Assembly: GCF_026460885.1 (NCBI RefSeq)
Contig: NZ_JAOVZW010000003.1
Span: forward strand, 62,001-126,000
From: Chryseobacterium formosum
GTDB lineage: Bacteria > Bacteroidota > Bacteroidia > Flavobacteriales > Weeksellaceae
DNA length: 64,000 nt
Reading direction: 5' to 3'
The notes below the pieces were generated by a model that was given only the letters and a program-made list of their open reading frames with translations, had not been told where the DNA came from and made no database searches. Every line of letters begins with the position of its first letter. Within the stretch, counting starts at the first letter, position 1. The position numbers and the translations under genes were made by a program. Shown here in pieces: positions 51,381 through 59,537 of the stretch.

Positions 51381-53663
51381 TTAAGGATTTGAAATAATCA
51401 ATGTTGAAGGAATATCAGACAACCAAAGACTCTTTGAATCAATCAAACCTCTCCAGCTTTTTTTGCTTATAAGCATTAAATCCTGAGCATTTAAGAATTC
51501 TTTTTCAATCTGTTTTTCGTTATATAAAGTAATGTGGTTTGGCGCAACCTGTTCGATGCTTCTAATCAATTCTTTTACCTCAATATTATTTCTGATTTGT
51601 CCTGCAACATCCAAAATAATAATTTGTGAGTTGTTATTATTAATCAGCCTTTTCGCATATTCAAGCAAATAAAAATCACTCAGATTAAAGATTGGAATAA
51701 ATACTCTGTCTGCCGAATTAAAATCCTTTTCCACTAAAACTCCCACAGGAATATTTGTATTATCTAAAATCTGAAGCGTAGAATCGTCGAATGGTGAATT
51801 GTTGAAAATATTGCTTTTTCCTTTTACGGTATTCAATAATTTTTCAGGATTGATAATTTTTGTAGTAAAACCTAAGAGTCTTCCTAACAAACTTCCTTCA
51901 TACATCGATTTTCCAAGCATGATTAAAAGAAGATCGTAATTTCCTTTGTTTGAAATATTTGTTAAATCATTTTCAATATCAGTGGAAGCTTTAAATAGAG
52001 TAGTTACCTCAAGATTTAACTCTTCAGAAGTTTCAATAACATTTTTAAACTGCTCTTTCTCAAAATTATCGATATCAAAAGCGTGCAGTTCATCAACCGG
52101 AGCGATATTCATTGCGGTTACACTTTTGTTTCCGTTCATTTTATGAGTAAGATTATCAGCAAGTTTTAACAATGTACTTCCCGATTCTGGAGTTTCAAAA
52201 GATAAAAGAACTCTGTATTTGGCGTCATTTTCATCTAAATCTTCGTCCTCCAAAGACGATTTTTTTCCCTTAAAGAAATAATTGATAACGTCAAGACATG
52301 GTCCGGTCATAAATGTCGTGAATAATGCCATAATTACTAACATTGCAAATAATTCAGGTCCTAAAACTCCTAAGTCATAACCGATATTTAAAACGATCAA
52401 TTCGGTCAAACCTCGTGTGTTCATCAAAGCTCCGATTGTGAGACTGTCTTTCCAGCTGAGTTTGAGGAATTTTGCGGTTAAAGCACTGCCTACAAATTTT
52501 CCGACAACGGCCGTTAGAATAATAAAACCTCCGATTTTCCAAAGATGCGGATCATTCAATAATCCGATTTGTGTTCTTAAACCAGTAAAAACAAAGAAAA
52601 GAGGAAGCAATAGAACCAAGGCTACATCTTCTATCTTTTCGATAAACAGATTTCTAAATTTTACGTTTTCAGGCATAATTGCTCCTGCCATAAATGCTCC
52701 GAATAATGCGTGAATTCCGATAACCTCTGTTGCGTAAGAAGAGATAATTAAGATTAAGAAAAATACGGCTACCAAAGCTTTGCTGATGAAACCTTTTCCT
52801 TTTTGAGATTCTGCAATTCTGTGTAAGAATGGTCTTACCGCTTTTATCATGATGAAAACATAGACTATTGCCATGATAATTACGAAAATTGATCCCGAAA
52901 AAGATCCCGCTTTTACCACTGCAATTACGGCTGCCAAAATACACCAAGCTGTAATATCATCCGCTGCTGCACAGGTAATTACAACAGTTCCTATCTTGGT
53001 TTTATGAAGATTTCGTTCCTGAACAATTCTTGCTAAAACCGGAAATGCTGTAATACTCATTGCAATCGCTATAAATAAAGCGAAGGAACTGAACTGAATT
53101 CCGTCCGGTGCAAATTCTTTATAAATGAAATAAGAAAGCCCAACTCCCAATGCAAATGGAATGATAATACTTGCGTGACTGATAACCACTGCATCATGTG
53201 CTTTTTTTCTTAAAATACTTAAGTCAAGTTCCATTCCGACGATATACATGAAGAGAATCAAACCGATTTGGCTCAAAAACTGTAAGTTTCCTAATGATTC
53301 TTTAGGAAAAATAAACGCTGAAAGTTCAGGGAAATACAATCCGAAAAGAGAAGGTCCCAAAACAATACCTGCAATCATTTCTCCAATTACGGAAGGCTGT
53401 TTTAATTTAACACAAATCCATCCAAACAGTTTTGCAACCATTATAATCGTAACAATCTGTGCCAGTAAAAGAGCTAAAGGATGATGAAGATTTGATAGAA
53501 AAGAGTCTGTGAAATTTTCCCACATTGTAGTTCCCGTTGTTTTGCTCGGTGGAATGTTTTCCCCGATTTCCAAAGTTTTTCCTTCAATGAAAAACCAGTA
53601 CATTACGCACGAGAAAAAGATAATCGTTGCTACATAAAAAATAATATTTCTATATTTCTTCAT
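51381..53663 (-). CDS. CPA2-family cation:proton antiporter with C-terminal universal-stress-like domain
   Basis: The ATG at 53663 (760 residues) starts MKKYRNIIFYVATIIFF and is preferred to the frame 27 codons longer. About 12-13 membrane segments follow (residues 10-460), with KQPSVIGEMIAGIVLGPS, CAAADDITAWCILA and MNTRGLTELIVLN, the marks of the Kef/NapA-like CPA2 branch. The DD pair in AAADDIT is the ion site. The last 250 residues form a cytosolic domain like a UspA pair. The protein would exchange Na+ or K+ for H+ at the inner membrane. Confidence 0.9.
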   Translation of the reverse strand: MKKYRNIIFYVATIIFFSCVMYWFFIEGKTLEIGENIPPSKTTGTTMWENFTDSFLSNLHHPLALLLAQIVTIIMVAKLFGWICVKLKQPSVIGEMIAGIVLGPSLFGLYFPELSAFIFPKESLGNLQFLSQIGLILFMYIVGMELDLSILRKKAHDAVVISHASIIIPFALGVGLSYFIYKEFAPDGIQFSSFALFIAIAMSITAFPVLARIVQERNLHKTKIGTVVITCAAADDITAWCILAAVIAVVKAGSFSGSIFVIIMAIVYVFIMIKAVRPFLHRIAESQKGKGFISKALVAVFFLILIISSYATEVIGIHALFGAFMAGAIMPENVKFRNLFIEKIEDVALVLLLPLFFVFTGLRTQIGLLNDPHLWKIGGFIILTAVVGKFVGSALTAKFLKLSWKDSLTIGALMNTRGLTELIVLNIGYDLGVLGPELFAMLVIMALFTTFMTGPCLDVINYFFKGKKSSLEDEDLDENDAKYRVLLSFETPESGSTLLKLADNLTHKMNGNKSVTAMNIAPVDELHAFDIDNFEKEQFKNVIETSEELNLEVTTLFKASTDIENDLTNISNKGNYDLLLIMLGKSMYEGSLLGRLLGFTTKIINPEKLLNTVKGKSNIFNNSPFDDSTLQILDNTNIPVGVLVEKDFNSADRVFIPIFNLSDFYLLEYAKRLINNNNSQIIILDVAGQIRNNIEVKELIRSIEQVAPNHITLYNEKQIEKEFLNAQDLMLISKKSWRGLIDSKSLWLSDIPSTLIISNP

Positions 53664-53768
53664 AATCATTAACCATTTTATTAAAGTGTAAATTTCTAAA
53701 GAATAAACGGATGCTAAAAGTTGATTTAACTTAAATGTAATCAATACACAGAATAATGTAATGAAAAT

Positions 53769-54158
53769 TTACTTAAAGCGATATCCCAATCCGATACCCA
53801 TTTTCCAGCTTCCATTTTCCATAGAAGTTTTAGTGTTGTAATAGAAAGGAATCTGTAACGCTACCTTTTTATAAACTACAGCAAAACCAACTCCCAAAGT
53901 TGGCATAATAGAGCTGTTTTTTGTTCCGGAAGACTGATCTTCTTTTATTCTCAAAGAAGGTAGCATTCCAATCATCATTTTGGTGCTTTTATGAGTAAAG
54001 TTCACATTTGGACCTGTGAAATTTAAAAATGCTCCGTGATCAACATAACCTGTAACGGCAATTCCGTCAAAAAATGAAACTCTTACTTTAGAGTCATTTT
54101 CCTGAGAAAAATAAAGACCGGAAATAAGAATCCCGCATCCATAAAGAATCTTTTTCAT
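53769..54158 (-). CDS. Hypothetical outer-membrane or periplasmic beta protein
   Basis: From the ATG at 54158 the protein has 129 residues with a signal peptide (MKKILYGCGILISGLYFSQ). The rest alternates polar and hydrophobic residues and ends in KMGIGLGYRFK, typical of small beta-barrels with a terminal aromatic. It resembles uncharacterised Chryseobacterium outer membrane proteins. The frame begins 105 bp upstream of the antiporter start on the same strand, so the two may share a transcript. Confidence 0.65.
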   Translation of the reverse strand: MKKILYGCGILISGLYFSQENDSKVRVSFFDGIAVTGYVDHGAFLNFTGPNVNFTHKSTKMMIGMLPSLRIKEDQSSGTKNSSIMPTLGVGFAVVYKKVALQIPFYYNTKTSMENGSWKMGIGLGYRFK

Positions 54159-54269
54159 GATAAACCATTTAATCAAGGCGCAAAAATAAGCTGACTAAAT
54201 GTTTTTCTTAGAGCTGATGTAATAAAACGAAGGAATTCTGCAATGAAAGTTGAAATGTTTGAAAAAAGA

Positions 54270-54980
54270 CTATTTTCCGAACATTTCCATTAATGAATTT
54301 TTGTATGTGTCGCCAATGTGAAGTTTTAAAAACTGATCTGATTCTGTAGAAATTGTCGTAATAATTTCGTTGGTAGACAGAACTTTTACAGAAGACAAGG
54401 CGATGATTTCTTTCTTATTGACCTGTGCAAAATCTTTTGATGGAAGCATTTCCAAAAGAGATTTGAAATTAAGATTTTTCAGTACGAGTGTTGTTCCGTC
54501 TTTCAGAATAATATCTTTGTCTCGACTGTCGATTTCAGAAGTTTTAATATAGGCAATTTGTTCTGTAAAAATCGTAGACTTACCGATGTTGGTATTCCAT
54601 TCGATGAATTCTTTTTTCTGACTGTTGTTTAAAAGATCTGCCGCTTTTTCAAACGCTTGAATCAATCTTTCTTTTTTAATTGGTTTTCGTACGTAATCTA
54701 CAACATTCAGATCAAAAGCTTCGGCTGCATATTCTTTGTAAGCGGTTGTGAAGATAATTTTTTTTGAGTCCGAAATCAGTTCGGCAACCTGTAATCCGGT
54801 CATTCCAGGCATTTCAATGTCTAAAACGCAGAGATTACAGTCTAAGTTTTCGATTTCGCTGAGAAAAATTTTAGGATCGTTAAACGCTTTTACAACTTCC
54901 ACGTTTTCAATTTGTTCACACAGAAGTTTTAAATAGCTGATTGCCAATAATTCATCATCAAGAATAACGCATTTTATCAT
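54270..54980 (-). CDS. LytTR-family response regulator
   Basis: The 236-residue protein has a receiver domain (residues 1-115) with the phospho-accepting Asp in LCVLDIEMPGMTG (about residue 54) and Lys in VRKPIKKERL. The LytTR DNA-binding domain follows (about 135-236, with FAQVNKKEIIALSSVKVL). It overlaps the histidine kinase gene by 23 bp, so the pair is translated together. LytTR proteins bind direct repeats upstream of target genes; the nearby antiporter or small protein gene may be a target. Confidence 0.93.
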   Translation of the reverse strand: MIKCVILDDELLAISYLKLLCEQIENVEVVKAFNDPKIFLSEIENLDCNLCVLDIEMPGMTGLQVAELISDSKKIIFTTAYKEYAAEAFDLNVVDYVRKPIKKERLIQAFEKAADLLNNSQKKEFIEWNTNIGKSTIFTEQIAYIKTSEIDSRDKDIILKDGTTLVLKNLNFKSLLEMLPSKDFAQVNKKEIIALSSVKVLSTNEIITTISTESDQFLKLHIGDTYKNSLMEMFGK

Positions 54981-55728
54981 AGAATTCGCCTAAATTGATT
55001 GTTAATTCTGCGGTGAAGATACCGTTTTTTGAGTTTTTATGAAGTGTATAAAAATCATTATAAATCATTTTTAAGCGTTGATCTAAAGACTGACTTCCAA
55101 AACCACTGTTTTCTTTGTGCAAAACATTTTTCAAGGAAGCTTTATTGCTTACTCTCATTGTAAATATTCCGCCATCAAGTTCCATGTTAATGGAAATAAA
55201 TGAATCCTGTGCTAAAAAATCTGTGTGTTTAAAGGCATTTTCAATTAAATCAACAGAAATTAACGGCGCAAAAATTTTCTCTTCAAAAACAGAATCAGAC
55301 TTATCAATTTTAGATTTAATTCTGAAATCAAAAAGCGGATTTATCTTGATTTTATTAATCTCAATAAGACTTAAAGCGAAATTTAATTCTTCTTTCGGAC
55401 TTACAAACTTGTTGTTGCTTTCGTACAGAATATAGTCCAGAACATTTGCCAGTTTGTCAAGCGACATATATGTTTGATATGCATGTGACTGTACAGAATT
55501 AAGAATATTTTTAAATAAATGTGGATTGAGCTTGGTTCCGATGTGTTCTAATTGAACTTCATTCAATTTTTGCTCAATCAGTTTATTAGCTTCAGAAAGT
55601 CTGAAATTTTTGTTTTTCAGACGTTGATTTTGGCTGAAAAGATAAATGGCAACCGTTAAAAAAAAGAAAATAGCAAAAACTCCAATGAAAATCAGATAAT
55701 CTTGAATCAGATAGAGATTGCCTTCCAT
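54958..55728 (-). CDS. LytS/YehU-type sensor histidine kinase
   Basis: The 256-residue kinase has one N-terminal membrane segment (about 12-30) and no large external sensor domain. The His_kinase motif QLEHIGTKLNPHLFKNIL carries the phospho-acceptor His in NPH. The ATP part shows SVDLIENAFKHT (N box) and NSGFGSQSLDQRL (G box). The missing sensor domain means that the signal is sensed inside the membrane or through partners. It is cotranscribed with the LytTR gene. Confidence 0.92.
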   Translation of the reverse strand: MEGNLYLIQDYLIFIGVFAIFFFLTVAIYLFSQNQRLKNKNFRLSEANKLIEQKLNEVQLEHIGTKLNPHLFKNILNSVQSHAYQTYMSLDKLANVLDYILYESNNKFVSPKEELNFALSLIEINKIKINPLFDFRIKSKIDKSDSVFEEKIFAPLISVDLIENAFKHTDFLAQDSFISINMELDGGIFTMRVSNKASLKNVLHKENSGFGSQSLDQRLKMIYNDFYTLHKNSKNGIFTAELTINLGEFYDKMRYS

Positions 55729-55841
55729 TTTTTTAGGGGAATATTTAGATGAAATTTATTGGTTCAAATATAATTAAAACTATGAACTTGAAGTATTTAC
55801 TAGTATTCGTGGCAATAAATAATTTATAACCAGTGGCTATT

Positions 55842-56213
55842 TTATTTCAATTTTTTCAATGAATTTAAAACTACCTTTTCTTCACACTTTTCATATGTAA
55901 TTTCATACATCGGATTCTTCTCAGGATAAGTAATCACATAATCCGGACAAGGTTTTTTCTGAGCATGACTGCGATCAAAATCTATTTTTCCTAAAGTAAT
56001 GATGCTGTCTTTTAAAAATTTTTCATCAACTTTTAAAGCAGTCATTTCATTTTTAAACTGATCAGAATATTGAAAATCTTTTGATAATGTTTCGGCGATA
56101 ACACGGCTGTTTGGTAAATATCCGCTGCAGCTTACACCTTTTTTATTAAGAACAAAAAATACAATCAGAAATCCGGGAAGAAGTCCTATTAAAAAGAATT
56201 TAAGTTTTTTCAC
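55842..56213 (-). CDS. Hypothetical exported protein
   Basis: The 123-residue protein has an N-terminal hydrophobic segment (about 5-22, FFLIGLLPGFLIVFFVL). The body has cysteines in SCSGYLPNSR, KKPCPDYVI and EKCEEK. No family is recognised. Its start is 1 bp from the alanine dehydrogenase stop, so it is in the same operon. Confidence 0.65.
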   Translation of the reverse strand: MKKLKFFLIGLLPGFLIVFFVLNKKGVSCSGYLPNSRVIAETLSKDFQYSDQFKNEMTALKVDEKFLKDSIITLGKIDFDRSHAQKKPCPDYVITYPEKNPMYEITYEKCEEKVVLNSLKKLK

Positions 56214-56214
56214 T

Positions 56215-57408
56215 TTAGAAAATTAAAAGATTGATATCGTGATAAGTAAGTCCGAAACGGTCGCAAATAACTTTTTTGGTGTGTCTGCCTTTGTACATAT
56301 ACAGACTTTGTTTCATTTCGTTTTTGCGGAGAAGCATGTTTTCAAAACCGCCTTCTTCATCGTAATTTAAAATGTAAGAAAGGAAGAAATTAGAAATTGC
56401 TTTCGTCGTAGTTCTTGGCATTTTCGAGGTGAGATTCGGTAATCCACAGTGAATAACGCCGTGTTTGATGATGTAAGGATCTTCCATTGTTGTCAATTCG
56501 GAAGTTTCGATTGCCTTTCCGTTGTCGATCACAATGTCAATGATAACGCTGCCTTTTTTCATTTTCATCACCATATCTTCGGTTACAATCGGCTGCGAAT
56601 TGAGTCTTGGTAAAGCTCCGATAACAACATCGGCTCTTCTTAAACTTTTGCTTAATTCTTTAGGATCGATAATTGATGTTGGAACCCGGCTGTCAACCAA
56701 AGTATGAAGTCTTCTCAGTTTTGAAAGTGAATTATCAAAAACTTTTACACTTGCTCCCAAACCTATTGCGGCTTTTGTAGCAAATTCACCTACAATTCCT
56801 GCTCCTAAAACAACAACTTCTGCAGGTCTTACTCCTGTAATTCCGCCAAGCATTAATCCGTTTGATAAAGCTAATAATTCTGAAGCGTATAAAATTGAAA
56901 CTGTTCCTGCAATTTCTCCGATTAATCTTACTAAAGCCAATTGTTTGTATTCATCAGCGATAAATTCAAACGCAATAGCGTTGACTTTTTTCTCGGCTAA
57001 TTTTAAGAAATAATCTTTGTCTCTTAAATTGATTTGAAGTGCAGAAACTAAATAAGTATTCGGTTTAAAATAATCGATTTCTTCTTCTGTAGGCGGATTT
57101 ATTTTTAAAACTAAATCCTGAGAAAATGCCTCTTTAGCATCTTGAGTAATCCTAGCTCCCGATTCCGAATATTGTAAATCTGTGAAAAATGAGCCTTGTC
57201 CTGCACCGGCTTCAATGATGATTTCATGACCGTGCTCTACCAAAACCTGTACTGCATCAGGAGTTATGCACGTTCTTCTTTCGTTGAGACAAGTTTCTTT
57301 AGGGATTCCTATGCTGAATTGTTTCCCTTTTTTAATAACTTCCAACTTTTCCTCCTTGGGCATTAATTCTTCCTCGGAAAAAGGAGTAAAAATATTTGTA
57401 GTACTCAT
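56215..57408 (-). CDS. ald: Alanine dehydrogenase
   Basis: The 397-residue protein has the AlaDH/PNT N-terminal domain (GIPKETCLNERRTCITP, about residues 33-49) and the NAD Rossmann motif VLGAGIVGEFA near 205. It reversibly converts alanine to pyruvate and ammonia with NAD. The extra N-terminal 30 residues and the C-terminal MYKGRHTKK extension are usual for the Bacteroidota form. A -7 box lies 56 bp upstream. It is cotranscribed with the small exported protein. Confidence 0.88.
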   Translation of the reverse strand: MSTTNIFTPFSEEELMPKEEKLEVIKKGKQFSIGIPKETCLNERRTCITPDAVQVLVEHGHEIIIEAGAGQGSFFTDLQYSESGARITQDAKEAFSQDLVLKINPPTEEEIDYFKPNTYLVSALQINLRDKDYFLKLAEKKVNAIAFEFIADEYKQLALVRLIGEIAGTVSILYASELLALSNGLMLGGITGVRPAEVVVLGAGIVGEFATKAAIGLGASVKVFDNSLSKLRRLHTLVDSRVPTSIIDPKELSKSLRRADVVIGALPRLNSQPIVTEDMVMKMKKGSVIIDIVIDNGKAIETSELTTMEDPYIIKHGVIHCGLPNLTSKMPRTTTKAISNFFLSYILNYDEEGGFENMLLRKNEMKQSLYMYKGRHTKKVICDRFGLTYHDINLLIF

Positions 57409-57463
57409 TATTTATTCAATTATAACTTACAGAAAATTATTTTGTACAATCGATTTCTTTAAG

Positions 57464-57471
57464 CAAAGATA
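57464..57471 (-). promoter_or_regulatory. -7 box of the alanine dehydrogenase gene
   Basis: On the minus strand TATCTTTG fits TAnnTTTG; it lies 55 bp before the ATG at 57408 and just past the tsaE stop region. Confidence 0.5.
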
Positions 57472-57477
57472 TGCTAT

Positions 57478-57885
57478 TTAATCGAATGTAATCTCTCTGC
57501 TTTGTCCAGTATTGTTGATATTCATCGAGTGATAGTCTAGTCCGTAAAGCTCATCTTCATACACTTCAGGCCATTCTATAATACACAAAAATGAGTTGTC
57601 GAGATATTCTTCAATACCAATGTCATAGACTTCATCAATATTTTTTAAACGGTATAAATCGAAGTGAAAAATCTTTCCTTTTTGCGAATTGTATTCATTT
57701 ACAATCGAATAAGTAGGAGAGTTTACTTCATCTTCACTGCCTAAGTTTTTAAGCAGAAACTGAGTGAAAGTAGTTTTACCTGCACCCAAATTTCCTTTTA
57801 ACAAAAGAATATTATGTTTAAGTTCCGGTAAAATTGAGTCTACGACTTTTTGCCAGTCTTCTATCTTTTCTATATTAAATTGCAT
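57478..57885 (-). CDS. tsaE: tRNA threonylcarbamoyladenosine biosynthesis ATPase TsaE
   Basis: The ATG at 57885 gives 135 residues. Walker A is LLKGNLGAGKTTFTQ (about 30-44), and the family's SPTYSIVNEY and HFDLYRL segments follow. TsaE is the ATPase that keeps the t6A transfer complex (TsaB/TsaD) turning over. The upstream TTG at 57891 overlaps the -7 box and is unlikely. The start lies only a few bases past that box. Confidence 0.93.
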   Translation of the reverse strand: MQFNIEKIEDWQKVVDSILPELKHNILLLKGNLGAGKTTFTQFLLKNLGSEDEVNSPTYSIVNEYNSQKGKIFHFDLYRLKNIDEVYDIGIEEYLDNSFLCIIEWPEVYEDELYGLDYHSMNINNTGQSREITFD

Positions 57886-57888
57886 GAG

Positions 57889-57896
57889 CAAAGATA
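57889..57896 (-). promoter_or_regulatory. -7 box right at the tsaE start
   Basis: On the minus strand TATCTTTG ends 3 bp before the ATG. Transcription would begin at or near the start codon, hence a leaderless or very short leader message. Confidence 0.45.
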
Positions 57897-58016
57897 ATTA
57901 ATTGTAGTAAATTTTTAATTCCCAAAACATGAACTTTGATTGGAGATTTTGAAATGTTGAACATACTAAACTTTCAAAAATTTTTGAAAATTATCAACTA
58001 AAATTAAAAGTTTTAT

Positions 58017-58928
58017 TTACTTTAGACTCAAAATCCACTGGTAGAGATTATCTGTCCAGTTTTCAAGATGTCCTTTTCCGATTCCTAAACCAAAACCGTG
58101 ACCTCCCTTTGGGAAAATATGAATTTCGACCCCTACTTTCTCTTTCTGCAGAGCTTCATAAAAGACAATACTGTTTCTCACAGGCACTGTTTGGTCATCT
58201 GAAGAATGAACTAAAAATGTGGGCGGAGTTTTACTGTTAACATGCAGTTCGTTGGAATAATAATTTACAAGATCTTGACTTGGATGTAGTCCTAATAAAT
58301 TTTCCCTCGAGCCTTGATGTCCAAATGCTGAATTCATAGTAATCACAGGATATACTAAAATCATAAAATCTGGTCTTGCGCTGATTGATTCAATTTCTGA
58401 TTTTGGCAATTTGTCTTCACTGTCAAAATGAGTTCCCAATGTGGAAGCAAGATGACCTCCCGCTGAAAAACCCATAATTCCGATTTGGTTTTCAGCGATA
58501 TTCCATTTTTTAGCGTTATTTCTTACAATTCTTATGGCTTGTTTAGCATCTTGCAATGGAGCTTCGTTCGGAATAATTAATGATTTTGATACCGGAAGTC
58601 TATATTTTAATACAAATGCTGCAATACCTTTAGAATTAAACCATTTAGCAATATCAGTACCTTCACCATCGTAAGCTAAACCTCGATAACCACCTCCCGG
58701 ACAAATAACTACTGCTTTGCCAGTTGCGATTTTTTTGGAAGGTAAATAGACTTCTAACGTAGGTTTTTGAACATTTTCAATCCACAAAATAGTTTTTTCA
58801 GTTGAATTTTCTTTTTCCTGAGTGGGTTTTTGATTTGGAATCTGTTCGCCCCAAAGTGGAACTATTTCCTGACTGTGAAACGTAGCAAATAATGAAAGTA
58901 ATAAGCTGAGCGAAAGAATTTTTTTCAT
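58017..58928 (-). CDS. Secreted alpha/beta hydrolase, acyl-esterase type
   Basis: The 303-residue protein has a signal peptide (LSLSLLLSLFATFHSQ). The oxyanion region is CPGGGYRGLAYDGEG (about 74-88), the nucleophile elbow GFSAGGH (about 150), the acid SSDDQTVP and the His GGHGFGLG near the end. This layout matches acetyl-xylan and feruloyl-type esterases of Bacteroidota. The substrate may be acylated carbohydrates. It is a single gene. Confidence 0.88.
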   Translation of the reverse strand: MKKILSLSLLLSLFATFHSQEIVPLWGEQIPNQKPTQEKENSTEKTILWIENVQKPTLEVYLPSKKIATGKAVVICPGGGYRGLAYDGEGTDIAKWFNSKGIAAFVLKYRLPVSKSLIIPNEAPLQDAKQAIRIVRNNAKKWNIAENQIGIMGFSAGGHLASTLGTHFDSEDKLPKSEIESISARPDFMILVYPVITMNSAFGHQGSRENLLGLHPSQDLVNYYSNELHVNSKTPPTFLVHSSDDQTVPVRNSIVFYEALQKEKVGVEIHIFPKGGHGFGLGIGKGHLENWTDNLYQWILSLK

Positions 58929-58983
58929 TGCTGAAATTTTTATTTAATTGTTTTCAAATTTAAGGTAAATTGGGATTCTAATT

Positions 58984-59031
58984 TGTCATTCTGAAAGAAT
59001 CTAAATATTTTTTAGAAGTTGAGATCCTTCA
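58984..59031. repeat. Dispersed repeat, TCATTCTGA type
   Basis: TTGTCATTCTGAAAGAATCT, then an A/T spacer, then AGAAGTTGAGATCCTTC. It is a worn member of the same family as the repeats at 3168, 16101 and 31870. Confidence 0.5.
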
Positions 59032-59107
59032 AATTTGTAAGGAAATTTATACATATTTTAATTATTAAATGGAAAAAAGAAATATCAATCTAAAAAAATG
59101 GGAATCA

Positions 59108-59518
59108 ATGAAATTTCTATCATTATTAATGTTATGTGCCATTTTCTTTTCTTGCCGAAGTAACGAGTTTAGATTATATTATTACAATGGTTTAAACTCA
59201 AATAATAACAGTACGTTGTCTTCTTCTCTACAAGATTTTTTTGACCCTAATGAGGAAATGGCAATCGTTAAGATTAAAGATAACACTTTAAAAAACGAAC
59301 TTTCCAATATTAAGAATAAAATTGTTGCTAAAAATCAAGTTTTTGATTTAGATGATGGTAATTATTCTTTTGCTTTTATAAATGAGAAAGATACTTTATT
59401 TGCTCAGAGCAGTTTAGAATTTTGGAAATATAGAGACAAAGGTTTAGCTGTAAAGCTTAGTGACTTTTCAAAAAAGAAAATTTTAGAGTACTACAAAATT
59501 AGCCCAAACCAATACTGA
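59108..59518 (+). CDS. Small hypothetical lipoprotein
   Basis: The ATG at 59108 gives 136 residues with the lipobox IFFSC at residues 12-16; the ATG 13 codons earlier would put charged residues in front of the signal. The body holds FDPNEEMAIVKIKD and NYSFAFINEKDTLFAQ. No family is recognised. It lies 19 bp before dnaG, but dnaG has its own promoter-like box. Confidence 0.65.
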   Translation: MKFLSLLMLCAIFFSCRSNEFRLYYYNGLNSNNNSTLSSSLQDFFDPNEEMAIVKIKDNTLKNELSNIKNKIVAKNQVFDLDDGNYSFAFINEKDTLFAQSSLEFWKYRDKGLAVKLSDFSKKKILEYYKISPNQY

Positions 59519-59524
59519 AATTCG

Positions 59525-59532
59525 TATTTTTG
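59525..59532 (+). promoter_or_regulatory. -7 box directly before dnaG
   Basis: TATTTTTG fits TAnnTTTG and ends 5 bp before the ATG at 59538. The transcript would start at about the start codon. Confidence 0.45.
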
Positions 59533-59537
59533 CCAAT

